Both the position numbers and the translations under genes were made by a program. Shown in pieces: positions 43,971 through 53,731 of a stretch of DNA of 64,000 bases. The stretch comes from Bacteroides sp. An322 (GTDB taxonomy: Bacteria > Bacteroidota > Bacteroidia > Bacteroidales > Bacteroidaceae). The stretch's first letter is position 1. Each line of letters starts with the position of its first letter. The notes beneath the pieces were generated by a model that saw only the letters and a program-made list of their open reading frames with translations, ran no database searches and was not told the origin of the DNA. The DNA lies in the NCBI RefSeq assembly GCF_002161765.1, contig NZ_NFIN01000017.1, positions 1 to 64,000 of the forward strand. Direction: 5' to 3'.

Positions 43971-46805
43971 ATGGAATACAATTTCAGAGAGATTGAAAAG
44001 AAATGGCAACAGAAGTGGGTGGAACAGAAGACCTACAAGGTTACCGAAGACGAATCGAAACAAAAGTTTTATGTTTTGAATATGTTCCCTTATCCGTCGG
44101 GAGCAGGACTTCACGTAGGACATCCGTTAGGATATATCGCCAGCGATATTTATGCACGCTACAAACGCTTGCAAGGCTTCAACGTGCTCAACCCGATGGG
44201 CTATGATGCCTACGGGCTTCCGGCAGAGCAATATGCCATTCAGACGGGACAGCATCCCGCTATCACTACGGTGAACAACATCAACCGTTACCGTGAGCAA
44301 TTGGATAAAATCGGGTTCTCGTTCGATTGGGACCGCGAGATACGCACCTGCGACCCTGAATATTACCACTGGACGCAATGGGCTTTCCAGAAGATGTTCA
44401 ATAGCTTCTATTGCAACACCTGCGGTAAAGCTCAACCCATCGAAAAGCTTATCGCACACTTCGAAGAAAAAGGTACCGAAGGACTGGATGTAGCTTGCTC
44501 GGAAGAATTGAGCTTCACCGCCGAAGAATGGAAGGCGATGAGCGAAAAGCAGCAACAAGAAACCTTGATGAACTATCGTATCGCTTACTTAGGCGAAACC
44601 ATGGTGAACTGGTGCCCGCAATTAGGCACGGTATTGGCGAACGATGAAGTGGTGGACGGCGTGAGCGAACGCGGCGGCTATCCCGTGGTACAGAAGAAGA
44701 TGCGCCAATGGTGCTTGCGTGTATCGGCATACGCCGGACGCTTGCTCGACGGACTGGATACCATCGACTGGACAGACTCTTTGAAAGAAACTCAACGCAA
44801 CTGGATAGGCCGCTCGGAAGGTACGGAAGTGCGCTTTAAGGTAAAAGACAGCGATTTGGAATTTACCATTTTCACCACCCGTGCCGACACGATGTTCGGC
44901 GTGACCTTCATGGTATTGGCACCCGAAAGCGAATTAGTTCCGCAAGTCACCACCGAAGCTCAACGTACCGAAGTGGAAGCCTACTTAGACCGCACCAAGA
45001 AACGTACCGAGCGCGAACGCATCTCCGACCGCCGCGTAACGGGTGTATTCAGTGGTTCGTATGCTATCAATCCTTTTACGGGCGAAGACGTGCCTATCTG
45101 GATCAGCGATTATGTATTAGCTGGTTACGGAACGGGAGCCATTATGGCAGTACCTGCCCACGATAGCCGCGACTATGCTTTCGCCAAACATTTCAACCTA
45201 CCTATCGTTCCGTTAGTAGAAGGATGCGATGTTTCAGAAGAAAGTTTTGATGCTAAAGAAGGAATCGTTTGCAATTCTCCGAAAGCCGGTGTAACCCCTT
45301 ATTGCGATTTGAACCTGAACGGCTTGACCATTAAAGAAGCCATCGCCGCTACTAAGGAATATGTAAAAGCCCATCACTTAGGACGTGTGAAAGTGAACTA
45401 CCGTCTGCGCGACGCCATTTTCTCTCGCCAACGTTATTGGGGCGAACCGTTCCCCGTATATTACAAGGACGGAATGCCTTACATGATAGACGAAAGCAAG
45501 CTTCCGCTGGAATTGCCCGAAGTAGCCAAGTTCTTGCCTACCGAAACGGGCGAACCTCCGTTGGGGCACGCTACAAAATGGGCATGGGATGTAGAAAAAG
45601 GCGAAGTGGTGGAAAACACGAAGATAGACAACGTGACCGTATTCCCGCTCGAACTGAACACCATGCCGGGCTTTGCAGGTTCCAGTGCCTACTACCTGCG
45701 CTATATGGACCCGCACAACGATAAAGCGTTGGTATCGGAAAAGGCAGACCACTACTGGCAAAACGTTGACCTCTATGTAGGAGGAACAGAACACGCTACG
45801 GGACACCTTATCTACTCACGCTTCTGGAACAAATTCTTGTTCGACTTGGGTGTAAGCGTGAAGGAAGAACCGTTCCAGAAATTGGTGAACCAAGGCATGA
45901 TTCAAGGACGAAGCAACTTCGTTTACCGCATCAAGGACACGAACACATTCGTATCTCTCGGACTGAAAGACCAATACGAGGTGACTCCGCTCCACGTAGA
46001 TGTGAATATCGTAGCAAACGATGTGCTCGACATCGAAGCCTTCAAGAACTGGCGTCCCGAATATGCCAATGCCGAATTTATTTTGGAAGACGGCAAGTAC
46101 ATCTGCGGATGGGCGGTAGAGAAGATGAGCAAATCAATGTACAATGTGGTGAACCCCGATATGATTGTAGAGAAATACGGAGCAGACACCTTGCGTATGT
46201 ACGAAATGTTCCTCGGTCCGGTAGAGCAATCGAAACCTTGGGACACGAACGGTATAGACGGTGTACACCGTTTCTTGAAGAAACTTTGGAACCTCTTCTA
46301 CGACCGTCAGGACAATTTCCTTCCTGCCGAAGGCGAAGCGACTAAGGAAGAACTGAAGTCTATTCATAAATTGATTAAGAAAGTAACAGGCGACATCGAA
46401 GCGTTCTCATACAATACTTCGGTCAGTGCCTTCATGATTTGCGTCAACGAATTGACTTCATTGAAATGCCGTAACAAAGAAGTATTAAGCAAGTTAATTA
46501 TCTTGCTTGCCCCGTTTGCTCCCCATTTGGCGGAAGAATTATGGGAAGCCTTAGGGCATAACACAACGGTATGCGACGCACAATGGCCCGTATGGAACGA
46601 AGATTACCTGAAAGAAGACACGGTGAAATACACCATCTCCTTCAACGGAAAAGCACGTTTCACCATGGAATTCCCTGCCGATGCAGACAATAATACTATC
46701 CAAGCAGCGGTAATGGCAGAAGAGCAATCGCAGAAATGGATTGACGGCAAAACTCCGAAAAAGGTCATCATCGTGCCGAAGAAGATTGTCAATATCGTGT
46801 TATAA
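43971..46805 (+). CDS. leuS: Leucyl-tRNA synthetase
   Basis: The 944-residue class I enzyme charges tRNA-Leu and edits mischarged products. HIGH is HVGH at 48-51 in [15 protein letters not shown]; the CP1 editing domain contains [23 protein letters not shown] is in [14 protein letters not shown] near 718. Length fits the Bacteroidetes form. It marks the right border of the accessory island and is followed by the YitT-like and rdgB genes on the same strand. Confidence 0.97.
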   Translation: MEYNFREIEKKWQQKWVEQKTYKVTEDESKQKFYVLNMFPYPSGAGLHVGHPLGYIASDIYARYKRLQGFNVLNPMGYDAYGLPAEQYAIQTGQHPAITTVNNINRYREQLDKIGFSFDWDREIRTCDPEYYHWTQWAFQKMFNSFYCNTCGKAQPIEKLIAHFEEKGTEGLDVACSEELSFTAEEWKAMSEKQQQETLMNYRIAYLGETMVNWCPQLGTVLANDEVVDGVSERGGYPVVQKKMRQWCLRVSAYAGRLLDGLDTIDWTDSLKETQRNWIGRSEGTEVRFKVKDSDLEFTIFTTRADTMFGVTFMVLAPESELVPQVTTEAQRTEVEAYLDRTKKRTERERISDRRVTGVFSGSYAINPFTGEDVPIWISDYVLAGYGTGAIMAVPAHDSRDYAFAKHFNLPIVPLVEGCDVSEESFDAKEGIVCNSPKAGVTPYCDLNLNGLTIKEAIAATKEYVKAHHLGRVKVNYRLRDAIFSRQRYWGEPFPVYYKDGMPYMIDESKLPLELPEVAKFLPTETGEPPLGHATKWAWDVEKGEVVENTKIDNVTVFPLELNTMPGFAGSSAYYLRYMDPHNDKALVSEKADHYWQNVDLYVGGTEHATGHLIYSRFWNKFLFDLGVSVKEEPFQKLVNQGMIQGRSNFVYRIKDTNTFVSLGLKDQYEVTPLHVDVNIVANDVLDIEAFKNWRPEYANAEFILEDGKYICGWAVEKMSKSMYNVVNPDMIVEKYGADTLRMYEMFLGPVEQSKPWDTNGIDGVHRFLKKLWNLFYDRQDNFLPAEGEATKEELKSIHKLIKKVTGDIEAFSYNTSVSAFMICVNELTSLKCRNKEVLSKLIILLAPFAPHLAEELWEALGHNTTVCDAQWPVWNEDYLKEDTVKYTISFNGKARFTMEFPADADNNTIQAAVMAEEQSQKWIDGKTPKKVIIVPKKIVNIVL

Positions 46806-46814
46806 TCAATAAAG

Positions 46815-46889
46815 AAACGCAGATTAACGCAGATTTTCGCAGATAAATAAAGAAAAACAATCTGCGCTAATCCGCGTTAATCTGCGTTT
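46815..46889. repeat. CGCAGATTAA stem-loop repeat between leuS and yitT-like gene
   Basis: AAACGCAGATTAACGCAGATT pairs with AATCCGCGTTAATCTGCGTTT; same family as 16353-16429 and 18608-18681. Confidence 0.78.
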
Positions 46890-46902
46890 AAACCAACTAT
46901 CT

Positions 46903-47799
46903 ATGGAATTAGCATTAATCAAGAAAATAAGCAGAGAATCAAAAGATTACTTTGCCATTACTTTCGGGCTGATACTATATGCATTAGGCTGGGCAATGTT
47001 TCTCCTCCCTTACCAGATAACCACAGGAGGCGTGACGGGTATCTCAGCCATTATCTACTATGCCACAGGGGTGGAAATCCAAATCTCCTACTTCCTTATC
47101 AATGCCGTCTTCCTCGGCTTTGCCTTGAAGATATTAGGACCGAAATTCAGTGTGAAAACCATTTATGCCATCTTCATGCTAACCTTCCTCCTTTGGCTTT
47201 TCCAATGGATACTGAAGGACGAAAGCGGAAACCTGCCCCAGCTTTTAGGACCAGGCCAAGACTTTATGGCATGTGTCATTGGAGCCGGTATGTTGGGCTT
47301 CGGCATCGGTATCGTATTTTGTAACAACGGAAGTACGGGCGGCACTGACATCATCGCCTGGATTATCAACAAATACAAAGACGTGACGTTAGGACGGATG
47401 ATGATGTATTGCGATATCGTCATCATTTCGTCGTGCTATTTCATCTTCCACGACTGGAGGCGCGTACTTTTCGGCTTCTGTGTATTGTTTATTATGAGCA
47501 TCGTCATCGACTACGTGATTAATAGCGCACGCCAGTCGGTACAGTTCCTCATCTTCTCGAAAGAATACGAAAAGATAGCCGAAGGTATCTCCACCAAGAT
47601 AGACCGTGGCGTTACCTTACTCAATGGTCAAGGCTGGTACAGCAAACAAGATATCAAAGTAGTTGTAGTCTTGGCTAAGAAGACTCAATCGCTTGATATC
47701 TTCCGCCTCGTGAAAGACATCGACCCGAACGCCTTCATCTCGCAAAGCAACGTAGTAGGTGTTTACGGCGAAGGCTTCGACAAACTGAAAGTAAAATAA
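46903..47799 (+). CDS. YitT-family membrane protein (DUF161/DUF2179)
   Basis: The 298-residue protein has five or six predicted transmembrane segments (about 15-185), including the family motif QITTGGVTGISAII and FCNNGSTGGTDIIA, and a soluble C-terminal DUF2179 domain (about 220-298). YitT-like proteins are inner-membrane proteins of unknown transport role. It lies between leuS and rdgB on the same strand. Confidence 0.9.
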   Translation: MELALIKKISRESKDYFAITFGLILYALGWAMFLLPYQITTGGVTGISAIIYYATGVEIQISYFLINAVFLGFALKILGPKFSVKTIYAIFMLTFLLWLFQWILKDESGNLPQLLGPGQDFMACVIGAGMLGFGIGIVFCNNGSTGGTDIIAWIINKYKDVTLGRMMMYCDIVIISSCYFIFHDWRRVLFGFCVLFIMSIVIDYVINSARQSVQFLIFSKEYEKIAEGISTKIDRGVTLLNGQGWYSKQDIKVVVVLAKKTQSLDIFRLVKDIDPNAFISQSNVVGVYGEGFDKLKVK

Positions 47800-47807
47800 T
47801 AAAAAAT

Positions 47808-47878
47808 GAACACAGAGACACGAAGATACAGAGAAAATCAACAAACTAAAAACTCCGTGTCTCTGCGTCTCTGTGTTC
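47808..47878. repeat. GAACACAGAG stem-loop repeat before rdgB
   Basis: GAACACAGAGACACGAAGA pairs with CTCCGTGTCTCTGCG and CTCTGTGTTC. It lies just upstream of the rdgB start and resembles the repeat at 34202-34332. Confidence 0.7.
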
Positions 47879-47896
47879 TACAATCCCCTATCAACA

Positions 47897-48478
47897 ATGA
47901 AAAAGAACCTCGTTTTTGCAACCAATAACGCGCACAAACTCGAAGAGATACGCGCTATCCTTGGCGACAAAATAAATATCTTAAGTCTGAATGATATTGA
48001 TTGTCATGCCGATATTCCCGAAACCGCCGATACATTAGAAGGCAATGCCCGCCTGAAAGCCGAATACATTTATCAGAACTACGGAATGGACTGTTTTGCC
48101 GATGATACAGGACTCGAAGTGGAAGCCCTCAATGGCGCACCGGGCATCTATTCGGCACGCTATGCAGGCGGAGCGGGACACGACTCGGAAGCCAATATGC
48201 GCAAATTACTCTCCGAATTGGAAGGAAAAACCAACCGGAAAGCCCAGTTCCGCACCGCTATCTGCCTCATCGAAGGAGGCGAAGAACATTTGTTCGAAGG
48301 TATCGTACATGGAACTATCTTACAAGAAAGACGTGGTACAGCAGGCTTTGGCTATGACCCTATCTTCCAACCCGAAGGCTACACTGAAACTTTTGCTGAA
48401 ATGGGAAATGAAGAAAAAAATAAAATCAGCCACCGTGCCCGTGCCGTGCAGAAGTTAGTAGAATACCTCAATCAATGA
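47897..48478 (+). CDS. rdgB: XTP/dITP diphosphatase (RdgB/HAM1 family)
   Basis: The 193-residue enzyme hydrolyses non-canonical purine NTPs such as dITP and XTP to keep them out of DNA. The signature is [12 protein letters not shown] (about 6-17) and [25 protein letters not shown], then GFGYDPIF. The start [11 protein letters not shown] was preferred over one eight codons upstream, which lies in the stem-loop repeat. Confidence 0.95.
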   Translation: MKKNLVFATNNAHKLEEIRAILGDKINILSLNDIDCHADIPETADTLEGNARLKAEYIYQNYGMDCFADDTGLEVEALNGAPGIYSARYAGGAGHDSEANMRKLLSELEGKTNRKAQFRTAICLIEGGEEHLFEGIVHGTILQERRGTAGFGYDPIFQPEGYTETFAEMGNEEKNKISHRARAVQKLVEYLNQ

Positions 48479-48482
48479 AATT

Positions 48483-48541
48483 CACTACAGAGAACACAGA
48501 GTAGCACAGAGTTTTATATTCTCTCTATGCTATTCTGTGAT
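48483..48541. repeat. Weak ACAGAG/CTCTGT stem-loop after rdgB
   Basis: CACTACAGAGAACACAGAGTAGCACAGAG partly pairs with CTCTCTATGCTATTCTGTG. It lies between two convergent genes and may terminate both. Confidence 0.5.
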
Positions 48542-48545
48542 ATCA

Positions 48546-49058
48546 TCAATGGGAAATAACGCTTTGAATATGCTCCACTACTCGTTCTGCCTCATCACAA
48601 CTAAGCATATAAGACTTGCTTTTACGCAACTTGAGATAAAACGCGTCTTGATATTGTCCTACATACTCAAAATGGCTTCCTAAACCTCCTCCAGAGAACC
48701 AGCCGATATAACCACCGAAACCGCCGCTTCCCCATTGACGCAACAAACGTGAAGGCTTACCTTGCCATTTACCGACTTCAGTTATGTCTTCGTAACGAAA
48801 AACCTTATTCCCCGATGCACAATGCAGCACCAATGCATCGTTTGTCAATTCTATGTATTGAGGAGACTGACGATGATAATAAACAAGGACACTTATTACA
48901 ATAGCAAGTATAGGTACGACAATAAGTAATCCTATCGGATGCTTGATACCTTGCCACAAAATAAACAGACATAATACTGTAATAATTATCCAGACAACAA
49001 TGGTTACAATATGTACAGTTTTACTCTTTGTTACTTTAAATATTCGTTTTTCCTCCAT
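48546..49058 (-). CDS. PH-domain-like membrane protein
   Basis: The 170-residue protein has two predicted transmembrane segments (about 14-36 and 41-62), then a domain starting PQYIELTNDALVLHCASGNKVFRYEDITEV that looks like the bacterial PH (YdbS/DUF304-like) fold. A Gly-rich loop (GSGGFGGYIGWFSGGGLG) sits in the middle. No function is known. It is the last gene of a minus-strand pair with the radical SAM gene, 16 bp apart. Confidence 0.65.
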   Translation of the reverse strand: MEEKRIFKVTKSKTVHIVTIVVWIIITVLCLFILWQGIKHPIGLLIVVPILAIVISVLVYYHRQSPQYIELTNDALVLHCASGNKVFRYEDITEVGKWQGKPSRLLRQWGSGGFGGYIGWFSGGGLGSHFEYVGQYQDAFYLKLRKSKSYMLSCDEAERVVEHIQSVISH

Positions 49059-49074
49059 TTTAATAATGTTTCAT

Positions 49075-49854
49075 TTAATACGACGCACTCGCCCGAATAC
49101 CTGCTTGTTCCAACAAGGCTACAATGCGGTCAAGTTCTTCGTGAGTGGCTTTTTGGAGGAAACTATCGGGTGTTTCGCGGTCTATCGTATAAATCATTAC
49201 CTGACGGGGAGCTATCGCCTTTACCGTTTCCAGCCACGGAAGTACAAAAGCATCCGAAGTGTTGTCTACATCTTCGCCTTCATCGGTCTTCCCTTTCAAG
49301 AACATGGTCTGGATAATCAGATTGCCGTGAAAAGCCTTCATCCCTTCGATGATTCGGCTTACGTCATACGAACCTACGGGACGGTCTACCTTATTTATAT
49401 AAGCAACATCTATCGTATCCAATTTCAGGATATTATTATCCACCCGATTAAGCGCTTCGAACACTTCGGGACGATGTATCTGAGTGGAATTACTCAACAC
49501 GCTTATCTTGGCATTAGGAAAATAACGGTCGCGTAAAGCAATCGTATCTTCTATGATTTCCTTGAAATGCGGATGAAGCGTAGGCTCTCCGTTTCCCGCA
49601 AAGGTCAGCACATCGGGAGCCGGACCGTTCGCCTGCATCTCCTTCAAGCGTTGTTCCAAAGCCTTACGCACTTCTTCACGTGTAGGAAGCTTGGCATGAG
49701 GACGATGGTCTTTATTGTATCCGCATTCGCAATAGATGCAATCAAACGTGCAGCACTTCCCGTCTGCGGGAAGCAAATTGATTCCTAACGACACTCCCAA
49801 CCGGCGACTATGCACCGGTCCGAATATAGGAGAAGAATAAATAACGGTTGACAT
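49075..49854 (-). CDS. Radical SAM protein (COG0731-like)
   Basis: The 259-residue protein has CCTFDCIYCECG with the CxxxCxxC cluster near 35-42, then VLTFAGNGEPTLHPHF (GGEP-type SAM-binding) and ISVLSNSTQI. The opening SSPIFGPVHSRRLGVSLGINLLP is typical of COG0731 proteins related to wyosine-type Fe-S oxidoreductases. The reaction in Bacteroidetes is unknown. The restriction-modification cassette lies just upstream. Confidence 0.85.
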   Translation of the reverse strand: MSTVIYSSPIFGPVHSRRLGVSLGINLLPADGKCCTFDCIYCECGYNKDHRPHAKLPTREEVRKALEQRLKEMQANGPAPDVLTFAGNGEPTLHPHFKEIIEDTIALRDRYFPNAKISVLSNSTQIHRPEVFEALNRVDNNILKLDTIDVAYINKVDRPVGSYDVSRIIEGMKAFHGNLIIQTMFLKGKTDEGEDVDNTSDAFVLPWLETVKAIAPRQVMIYTIDRETPDSFLQKATHEELDRIVALLEQAGIRASASY

Positions 49855-49861
49855 AAGCTTT

Positions 49862-50950
49862 CTATTCTTTTACTATAAAAATCACATCAGCTAAACTACT
49901 ATATGAATTTCCCTTAAATTCAAAATCAATCTTTTTTAATGAAGTATCGGTAAAATTATCAAGGTAATTTTCTATTTTCGGTTCGATTAAAGAAAAAGCT
50001 CTTTTCATCTTCCAAGATTGACTTATATCATTTACATCTATTAGAATAACAAAAAGCCTGTTTTCTGCACCAAACCGCATTTCACCTTGATGTGTATATA
50101 ACCAAGTCATTAATTCAATTTCATTTTTTTGAGCTTCGTGTATAACTTCTTTGCGTTTATTGTTTAATTCTGAAATAACATCTTTACGACCTATTTCCAA
50201 TAACTTTTCTGAAATGATATATATTTGCTGTGATTCGGTTTGTTTAGAATCAAATATAATGTTATTTTCTTTTGCCTTTTTCTTTAACCATGAAATTTCT
50301 TTTTCACCTAATTTCGTTTTCAATTTTTCATCCATGTACTGATTCGGGAAAAATGTAACTTTTAAATCAATAGGATTATCATTTATAAAGAAATCAACAC
50401 TTTTTATTTCCCCAACTGCAGAGATGACTTTTCTATGTCGCTTAAACAAACATTCTATAAGATAAGATGTCCAATTATTATACCAACTTGTCTGCACATA
50501 ATTCCACGCATTATCTGCTATTTCAGATTGTTTACTGACTAATTCATCATAATTACTAATTACCTTTACATACTTACTGACCAGATGTTTGTCTAATGAA
50601 TTATTTTGATTGCCACCCCATATATAATGATGAACTTTATATAAATCATTTTTAAGCTGATCCTCATTAATTCCTAATGATTTATACCATTCATGTTCAT
50701 GATCATTTAAAAAATCATTTAATAACTGCATCGCATTAGGCAAACTTTCCAATATATCAAATAATTCTTTATTTTGTTCTGTAATTTTAGTAGTGGAAAG
50801 TTCTATACCATTTGCTTTTATGAATTGTTTTAATTGTTTGCTCCTACATACAGCACGCACTTTTAACCACAATAACCCATTTATATTTCCATTAAACGCA
50901 TATAGATTTTGTGCTCTAAATTCTTTATTCCATTTTAAAAAGTCCGTCAT
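49862..50950 (-). CDS. Putative type II restriction endonuclease (PD-(D/E)XK-like)
   Basis: The 362-residue protein is not recognisable by name. A PD-(D/E)XK-like core is visible: Glu166 in a helix, Asp186 in SVDFFIN and D195-L196-K197 in PIDLKVTF. The genes on either side are more GC-rich; this one is AT-rich with many ATT, AAT and TTA codons. It starts 12 bp after the adenine methylase gene, so it is assumed to be the cognate nuclease. The ATG start was preferred over a TTG two codons upstream. Function is inferred from motif and position. Confidence 0.65.
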   Translation of the reverse strand: MTDFLKWNKEFRAQNLYAFNGNINGLLWLKVRAVCRSKQLKQFIKANGIELSTTKITEQNKELFDILESLPNAMQLLNDFLNDHEHEWYKSLGINEDQLKNDLYKVHHYIWGGNQNNSLDKHLVSKYVKVISNYDELVSKQSEIADNAWNYVQTSWYNNWTSYLIECLFKRHRKVISAVGEIKSVDFFINDNPIDLKVTFFPNQYMDEKLKTKLGEKEISWLKKKAKENNIIFDSKQTESQQIYIISEKLLEIGRKDVISELNNKRKEVIHEAQKNEIELMTWLYTHQGEMRFGAENRLFVILIDVNDISQSWKMKRAFSLIEPKIENYLDNFTDTSLKKIDFEFKGNSYSSLADVIFIVKE

Positions 50951-50962
50951 ATACAATTACAT

Positions 50963-52018
50963 TTATTTTGTTGTACAAACTAATAAGATTTCGCTACTGC
51001 CAGCTACACTACCTTTTCCTCCACGTCCCATACTATATTTTTTCCTCTCTACTCTTACATTACGATAAGGAGTAATCATTTCTATCATAGTATTTATATC
51101 TGGATAGCTTCGGTCATTATAACTTACTAACCAAATAGGAATATGATTTGCTTTTTCAAACATTAACTGAAGATTTGAAAGAACTTCACTATTCTTATCA
51201 AACCCACTATATTTTTTTGGTTCATACCGTTTTATCCCATTAACAAATTGTTTGTCTTTCCAGTATTCTACGTACGTTTCAAGTAAATGATAAAATGACT
51301 GATAATCTGCATGGCTATTACAATAAGGAGGATCAAAATAAACCAAATCTATATTAGTCAATTTAGGTAACAATGTTAAAATGTTTTCATTATAACTTCT
51401 GTTATCTTTTAAATTATCAAAAACAGCGGCATTATATTCAGGAAGCAATTCTTTAAATATATCTTTAAGAGGACGTACTAAACTACGGTTACGTTTGATA
51501 CGGACAGGATCTGCTGCATATTTTAGAGCCTGTGTATGAGCAAAATGTCCCATCGTTACTTTTCGTGTCATGCTCCGACACATTACAGATAACGCCAGTG
51601 CTTCCTTATATTTGTTATTTAAACGATTTATATTACTTCGAAAACTATCCGCAAATTCAGCTTCTTCTGGTAAAAAAAATAAATTAGCAAACAGTTTTTC
51701 CATCAAATTAAATTCTTTTGGATTACTGTTTTCAGAAAAAAGTATCTCTAAATCATTTTCATCAAGGGTATATTTAGGGTTTTCTATAAGTGCCCTACCT
51801 ATTAAATTATTAAAATTCAAAAAATCATTTGTTATAACTCTTTTACCCAACTGTTTAAACATATATGCAATAGATTGCGAACCAGAGAAAGCATCCAATA
51901 CATTTCTTACTTTATCAGGCACAAATTGAGCAATCCATCCACGATGAATATATTTTGCCCCTAAATATTGTGGCTCAGGAAATTTATAATCAAGATATTT
52001 GGTTTCATCAAAAAGCAT
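50963..52018 (-). CDS. DNA adenine methylase (D12 class, restriction-modification)
   Basis: The 351-residue N6-adenine methyltransferase has the SAM-binding motif I LDAFSGSQSIAY (about 41-52) and the catalytic DPPYCNSHADY (near 226). Between them is a helical target-recognition part. It resembles Dam/MboI-type enzymes but the target cannot be read from sequence. It has its own strong promoter and leads the nuclease gene, the usual order that protects host DNA first. The low GC suggests horizontal transfer. Confidence 0.88.
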   Translation of the reverse strand: MLFDETKYLDYKFPEPQYLGAKYIHRGWIAQFVPDKVRNVLDAFSGSQSIAYMFKQLGKRVITNDFLNFNNLIGRALIENPKYTLDENDLEILFSENSNPKEFNLMEKLFANLFFLPEEAEFADSFRSNINRLNNKYKEALALSVMCRSMTRKVTMGHFAHTQALKYAADPVRIKRNRSLVRPLKDIFKELLPEYNAAVFDNLKDNRSYNENILTLLPKLTNIDLVYFDPPYCNSHADYQSFYHLLETYVEYWKDKQFVNGIKRYEPKKYSGFDKNSEVLSNLQLMFEKANHIPIWLVSYNDRSYPDINTMIEMITPYRNVRVERKKYSMGRGGKGSVAGSSEILLVCTTK

Positions 52019-52059
52019 ACAGTCTTTCTTTTAAATGCAAAAAATTAAATTATGCACTG

Positions 52060-52090
52060 CAAACATAATGTTTTTACAGCATAATACAAA
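52060..52090 (-). promoter_or_regulatory. Promoter of restriction-modification cassette
   Basis: On the minus strand TTTG is followed after exactly 19 nt by TATGTTTG, the best match to TTTG-N19-TAnnTTTG in the window. The predicted leader is about 35 nt. Confidence 0.75.
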
Positions 52091-52190
52091 ATCTGTAGAA
52101 GCCGATATTCTTCCGAATGTTAAATTCCACTTGCCTATGCAGTGTTTCATGTTTTACTTCATCTTACTTTAATACCAACAAATTAGGAAA

Positions 52191-53663
52191 GTGGAGAACA
52201 AAGAACTGATAGATTTATGCAAACAAGGAAACGGGAAAGCATTAGGCTTGCTCTACACCACCTACGCAGACAAAATGATGCGGATTTGCTTACGTTATGT
52301 ATCCGACGAACAAACCGCACAAGACCTGCTGCACGATGGATTCCTTATCATCTTTTCTTCCCTGCATACCCTTCGTTCTCCGGAAAAGTTAGAAAGCTGG
52401 ATGGGAAAAATCATGAAGAACATGGCTTTGCAATATTTAAAAGAATCCCGCCCGACAAGCATTACGTTAGAAAGCATTACGGAATCGGAAGAACCTGCCG
52501 AATCTATGTTTTCAACCGATTTCCCTACTTATGAACACCTGCTTAAAACCATAGAAACCTTGCCGCAAGGATACCGAAACGTATTCAAACTGGCTGTATT
52601 AGAGAATCTTTCTCACAAAGAAATAGCCGCATTATTGGGCATTGCTCCTCATTCGTCCTCCTCGCAATTAGCCCGAGCCAAGGAAATGTTACGCAAACTT
52701 TTGTCCCGGTATGCCTTCATCATTGGTTGGGCTTTATCCCTTGTTATTTCCATTTACCTTTTATTATACCCGAAAAAGAACGAAAACTTAACCGAACATA
52801 AACCATCCGAAAAAGAAAAAGATAAGTCCATCAAGACACAAAAAGAAGATGCTTCCCTATCAGATGTCCGCTTTATCTCTTCCGGTACTGAAACTTATCA
52901 ATCCAGTGATACATTGAAAAACAATGTTGGTATACCAGACAGCATTATCGCTCCGAAAGACAGTACGATAAACGAAACACCAGTTCCTGTTATGCCCTTA
53001 ACGGTGTTTGCTCAAAAGCAATATACTCCTGTCTTCCAGCCTGATAAAGAAAAGAAACATTGGTCTTTCTCATTCGCTTATACAGGTGAAGGAAAACAGA
53101 TAAACAATAAACTCTATCAAACTCCGGGAGGAATCTCATCGGGCGAAAGCCAACAAGTAAAAGAAAAAACGCATCATCACTTTCCCGTCAATATATCATT
53201 TGCATTGCGTTACCATTTTAATCCGGCTTGGGGAATAGAAACCGGATTGCAATATACTTATTTGCGTTCTGATTTTACGAAAATAACCGATTTATACACC
53301 GAACGCATACAAAAAGTCAATTACATCGGAATCCCCTTAAAAGGTGTTCTGAATCTATGGAATCATTCCCTGTTCTCTGTATACACTTCGGCTGGCATTA
53401 CCTTGGATATTCCCATTAAAGCCACATCTGAAGAAACTATCAAAGAGAAAAACCAGGTACTTTCTCATGAGAAAACGACCATACATCCTTCTTTACAAGG
53501 ATCAACCCAGTTAGGCATCGGCATTCAATACCAACTCACGCCTTCTATAAGCATTTATGCGGAACCTAACCTGAACTACTATTTTAAAACCGATTTAAAC
53601 ACCATTCGAAAAGAGCATCCCTTTACATTTACCATACCTATTGGTATACGATACTCATGGTAA
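52191..53663 (+). CDS. ECF sigma factor fused to transmembrane helix and outer-membrane beta-barrel
   Basis: A 490-residue ORF starting at GTG. Residues 1-84 are sigma-70 region 2 (YADKMMRICLRYVSDEQTAQDLLHDGF...SWMGKIMKN) and about 113-172 are region 4 with the HTH LSHKEIAALLGIAPHSSSSQL. A transmembrane helix follows at 174-194 (FIIGWALSLVISIYLLLY), then a charged, Ser/Lys-rich linker (195-288) and a beta-rich domain (289-490) with alternating strands such as WGIETGLQYTYLR and SISIYAEPNLNYY, ending in a terminal Trp as outer-membrane barrels often do. The sigma part would be cytoplasmic and the barrel periplasmic or in the outer membrane. Upstream ATGs are lacking. No separate anti-sigma gene is adjacent. 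Confidence 0.85.
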   Translation: MENKELIDLCKQGNGKALGLLYTTYADKMMRICLRYVSDEQTAQDLLHDGFLIIFSSLHTLRSPEKLESWMGKIMKNMALQYLKESRPTSITLESITESEEPAESMFSTDFPTYEHLLKTIETLPQGYRNVFKLAVLENLSHKEIAALLGIAPHSSSSQLARAKEMLRKLLSRYAFIIGWALSLVISIYLLLYPKKNENLTEHKPSEKEKDKSIKTQKEDASLSDVRFISSGTETYQSSDTLKNNVGIPDSIIAPKDSTINETPVPVMPLTVFAQKQYTPVFQPDKEKKHWSFSFAYTGEGKQINNKLYQTPGGISSGESQQVKEKTHHHFPVNISFALRYHFNPAWGIETGLQYTYLRSDFTKITDLYTERIQKVNYIGIPLKGVLNLWNHSLFSVYTSAGITLDIPIKATSEETIKEKNQVLSHEKTTIHPSLQGSTQLGIGIQYQLTPSISIYAEPNLNYYFKTDLNTIRKEHPFTFTIPIGIRYSW

Positions 53664-53731
53664 AAACATCTTTTTCATGCAGTCTTTAAGCTATACGGGT
53701 ATCTTATTAGCAAAACCTAATTTTACCCGGT

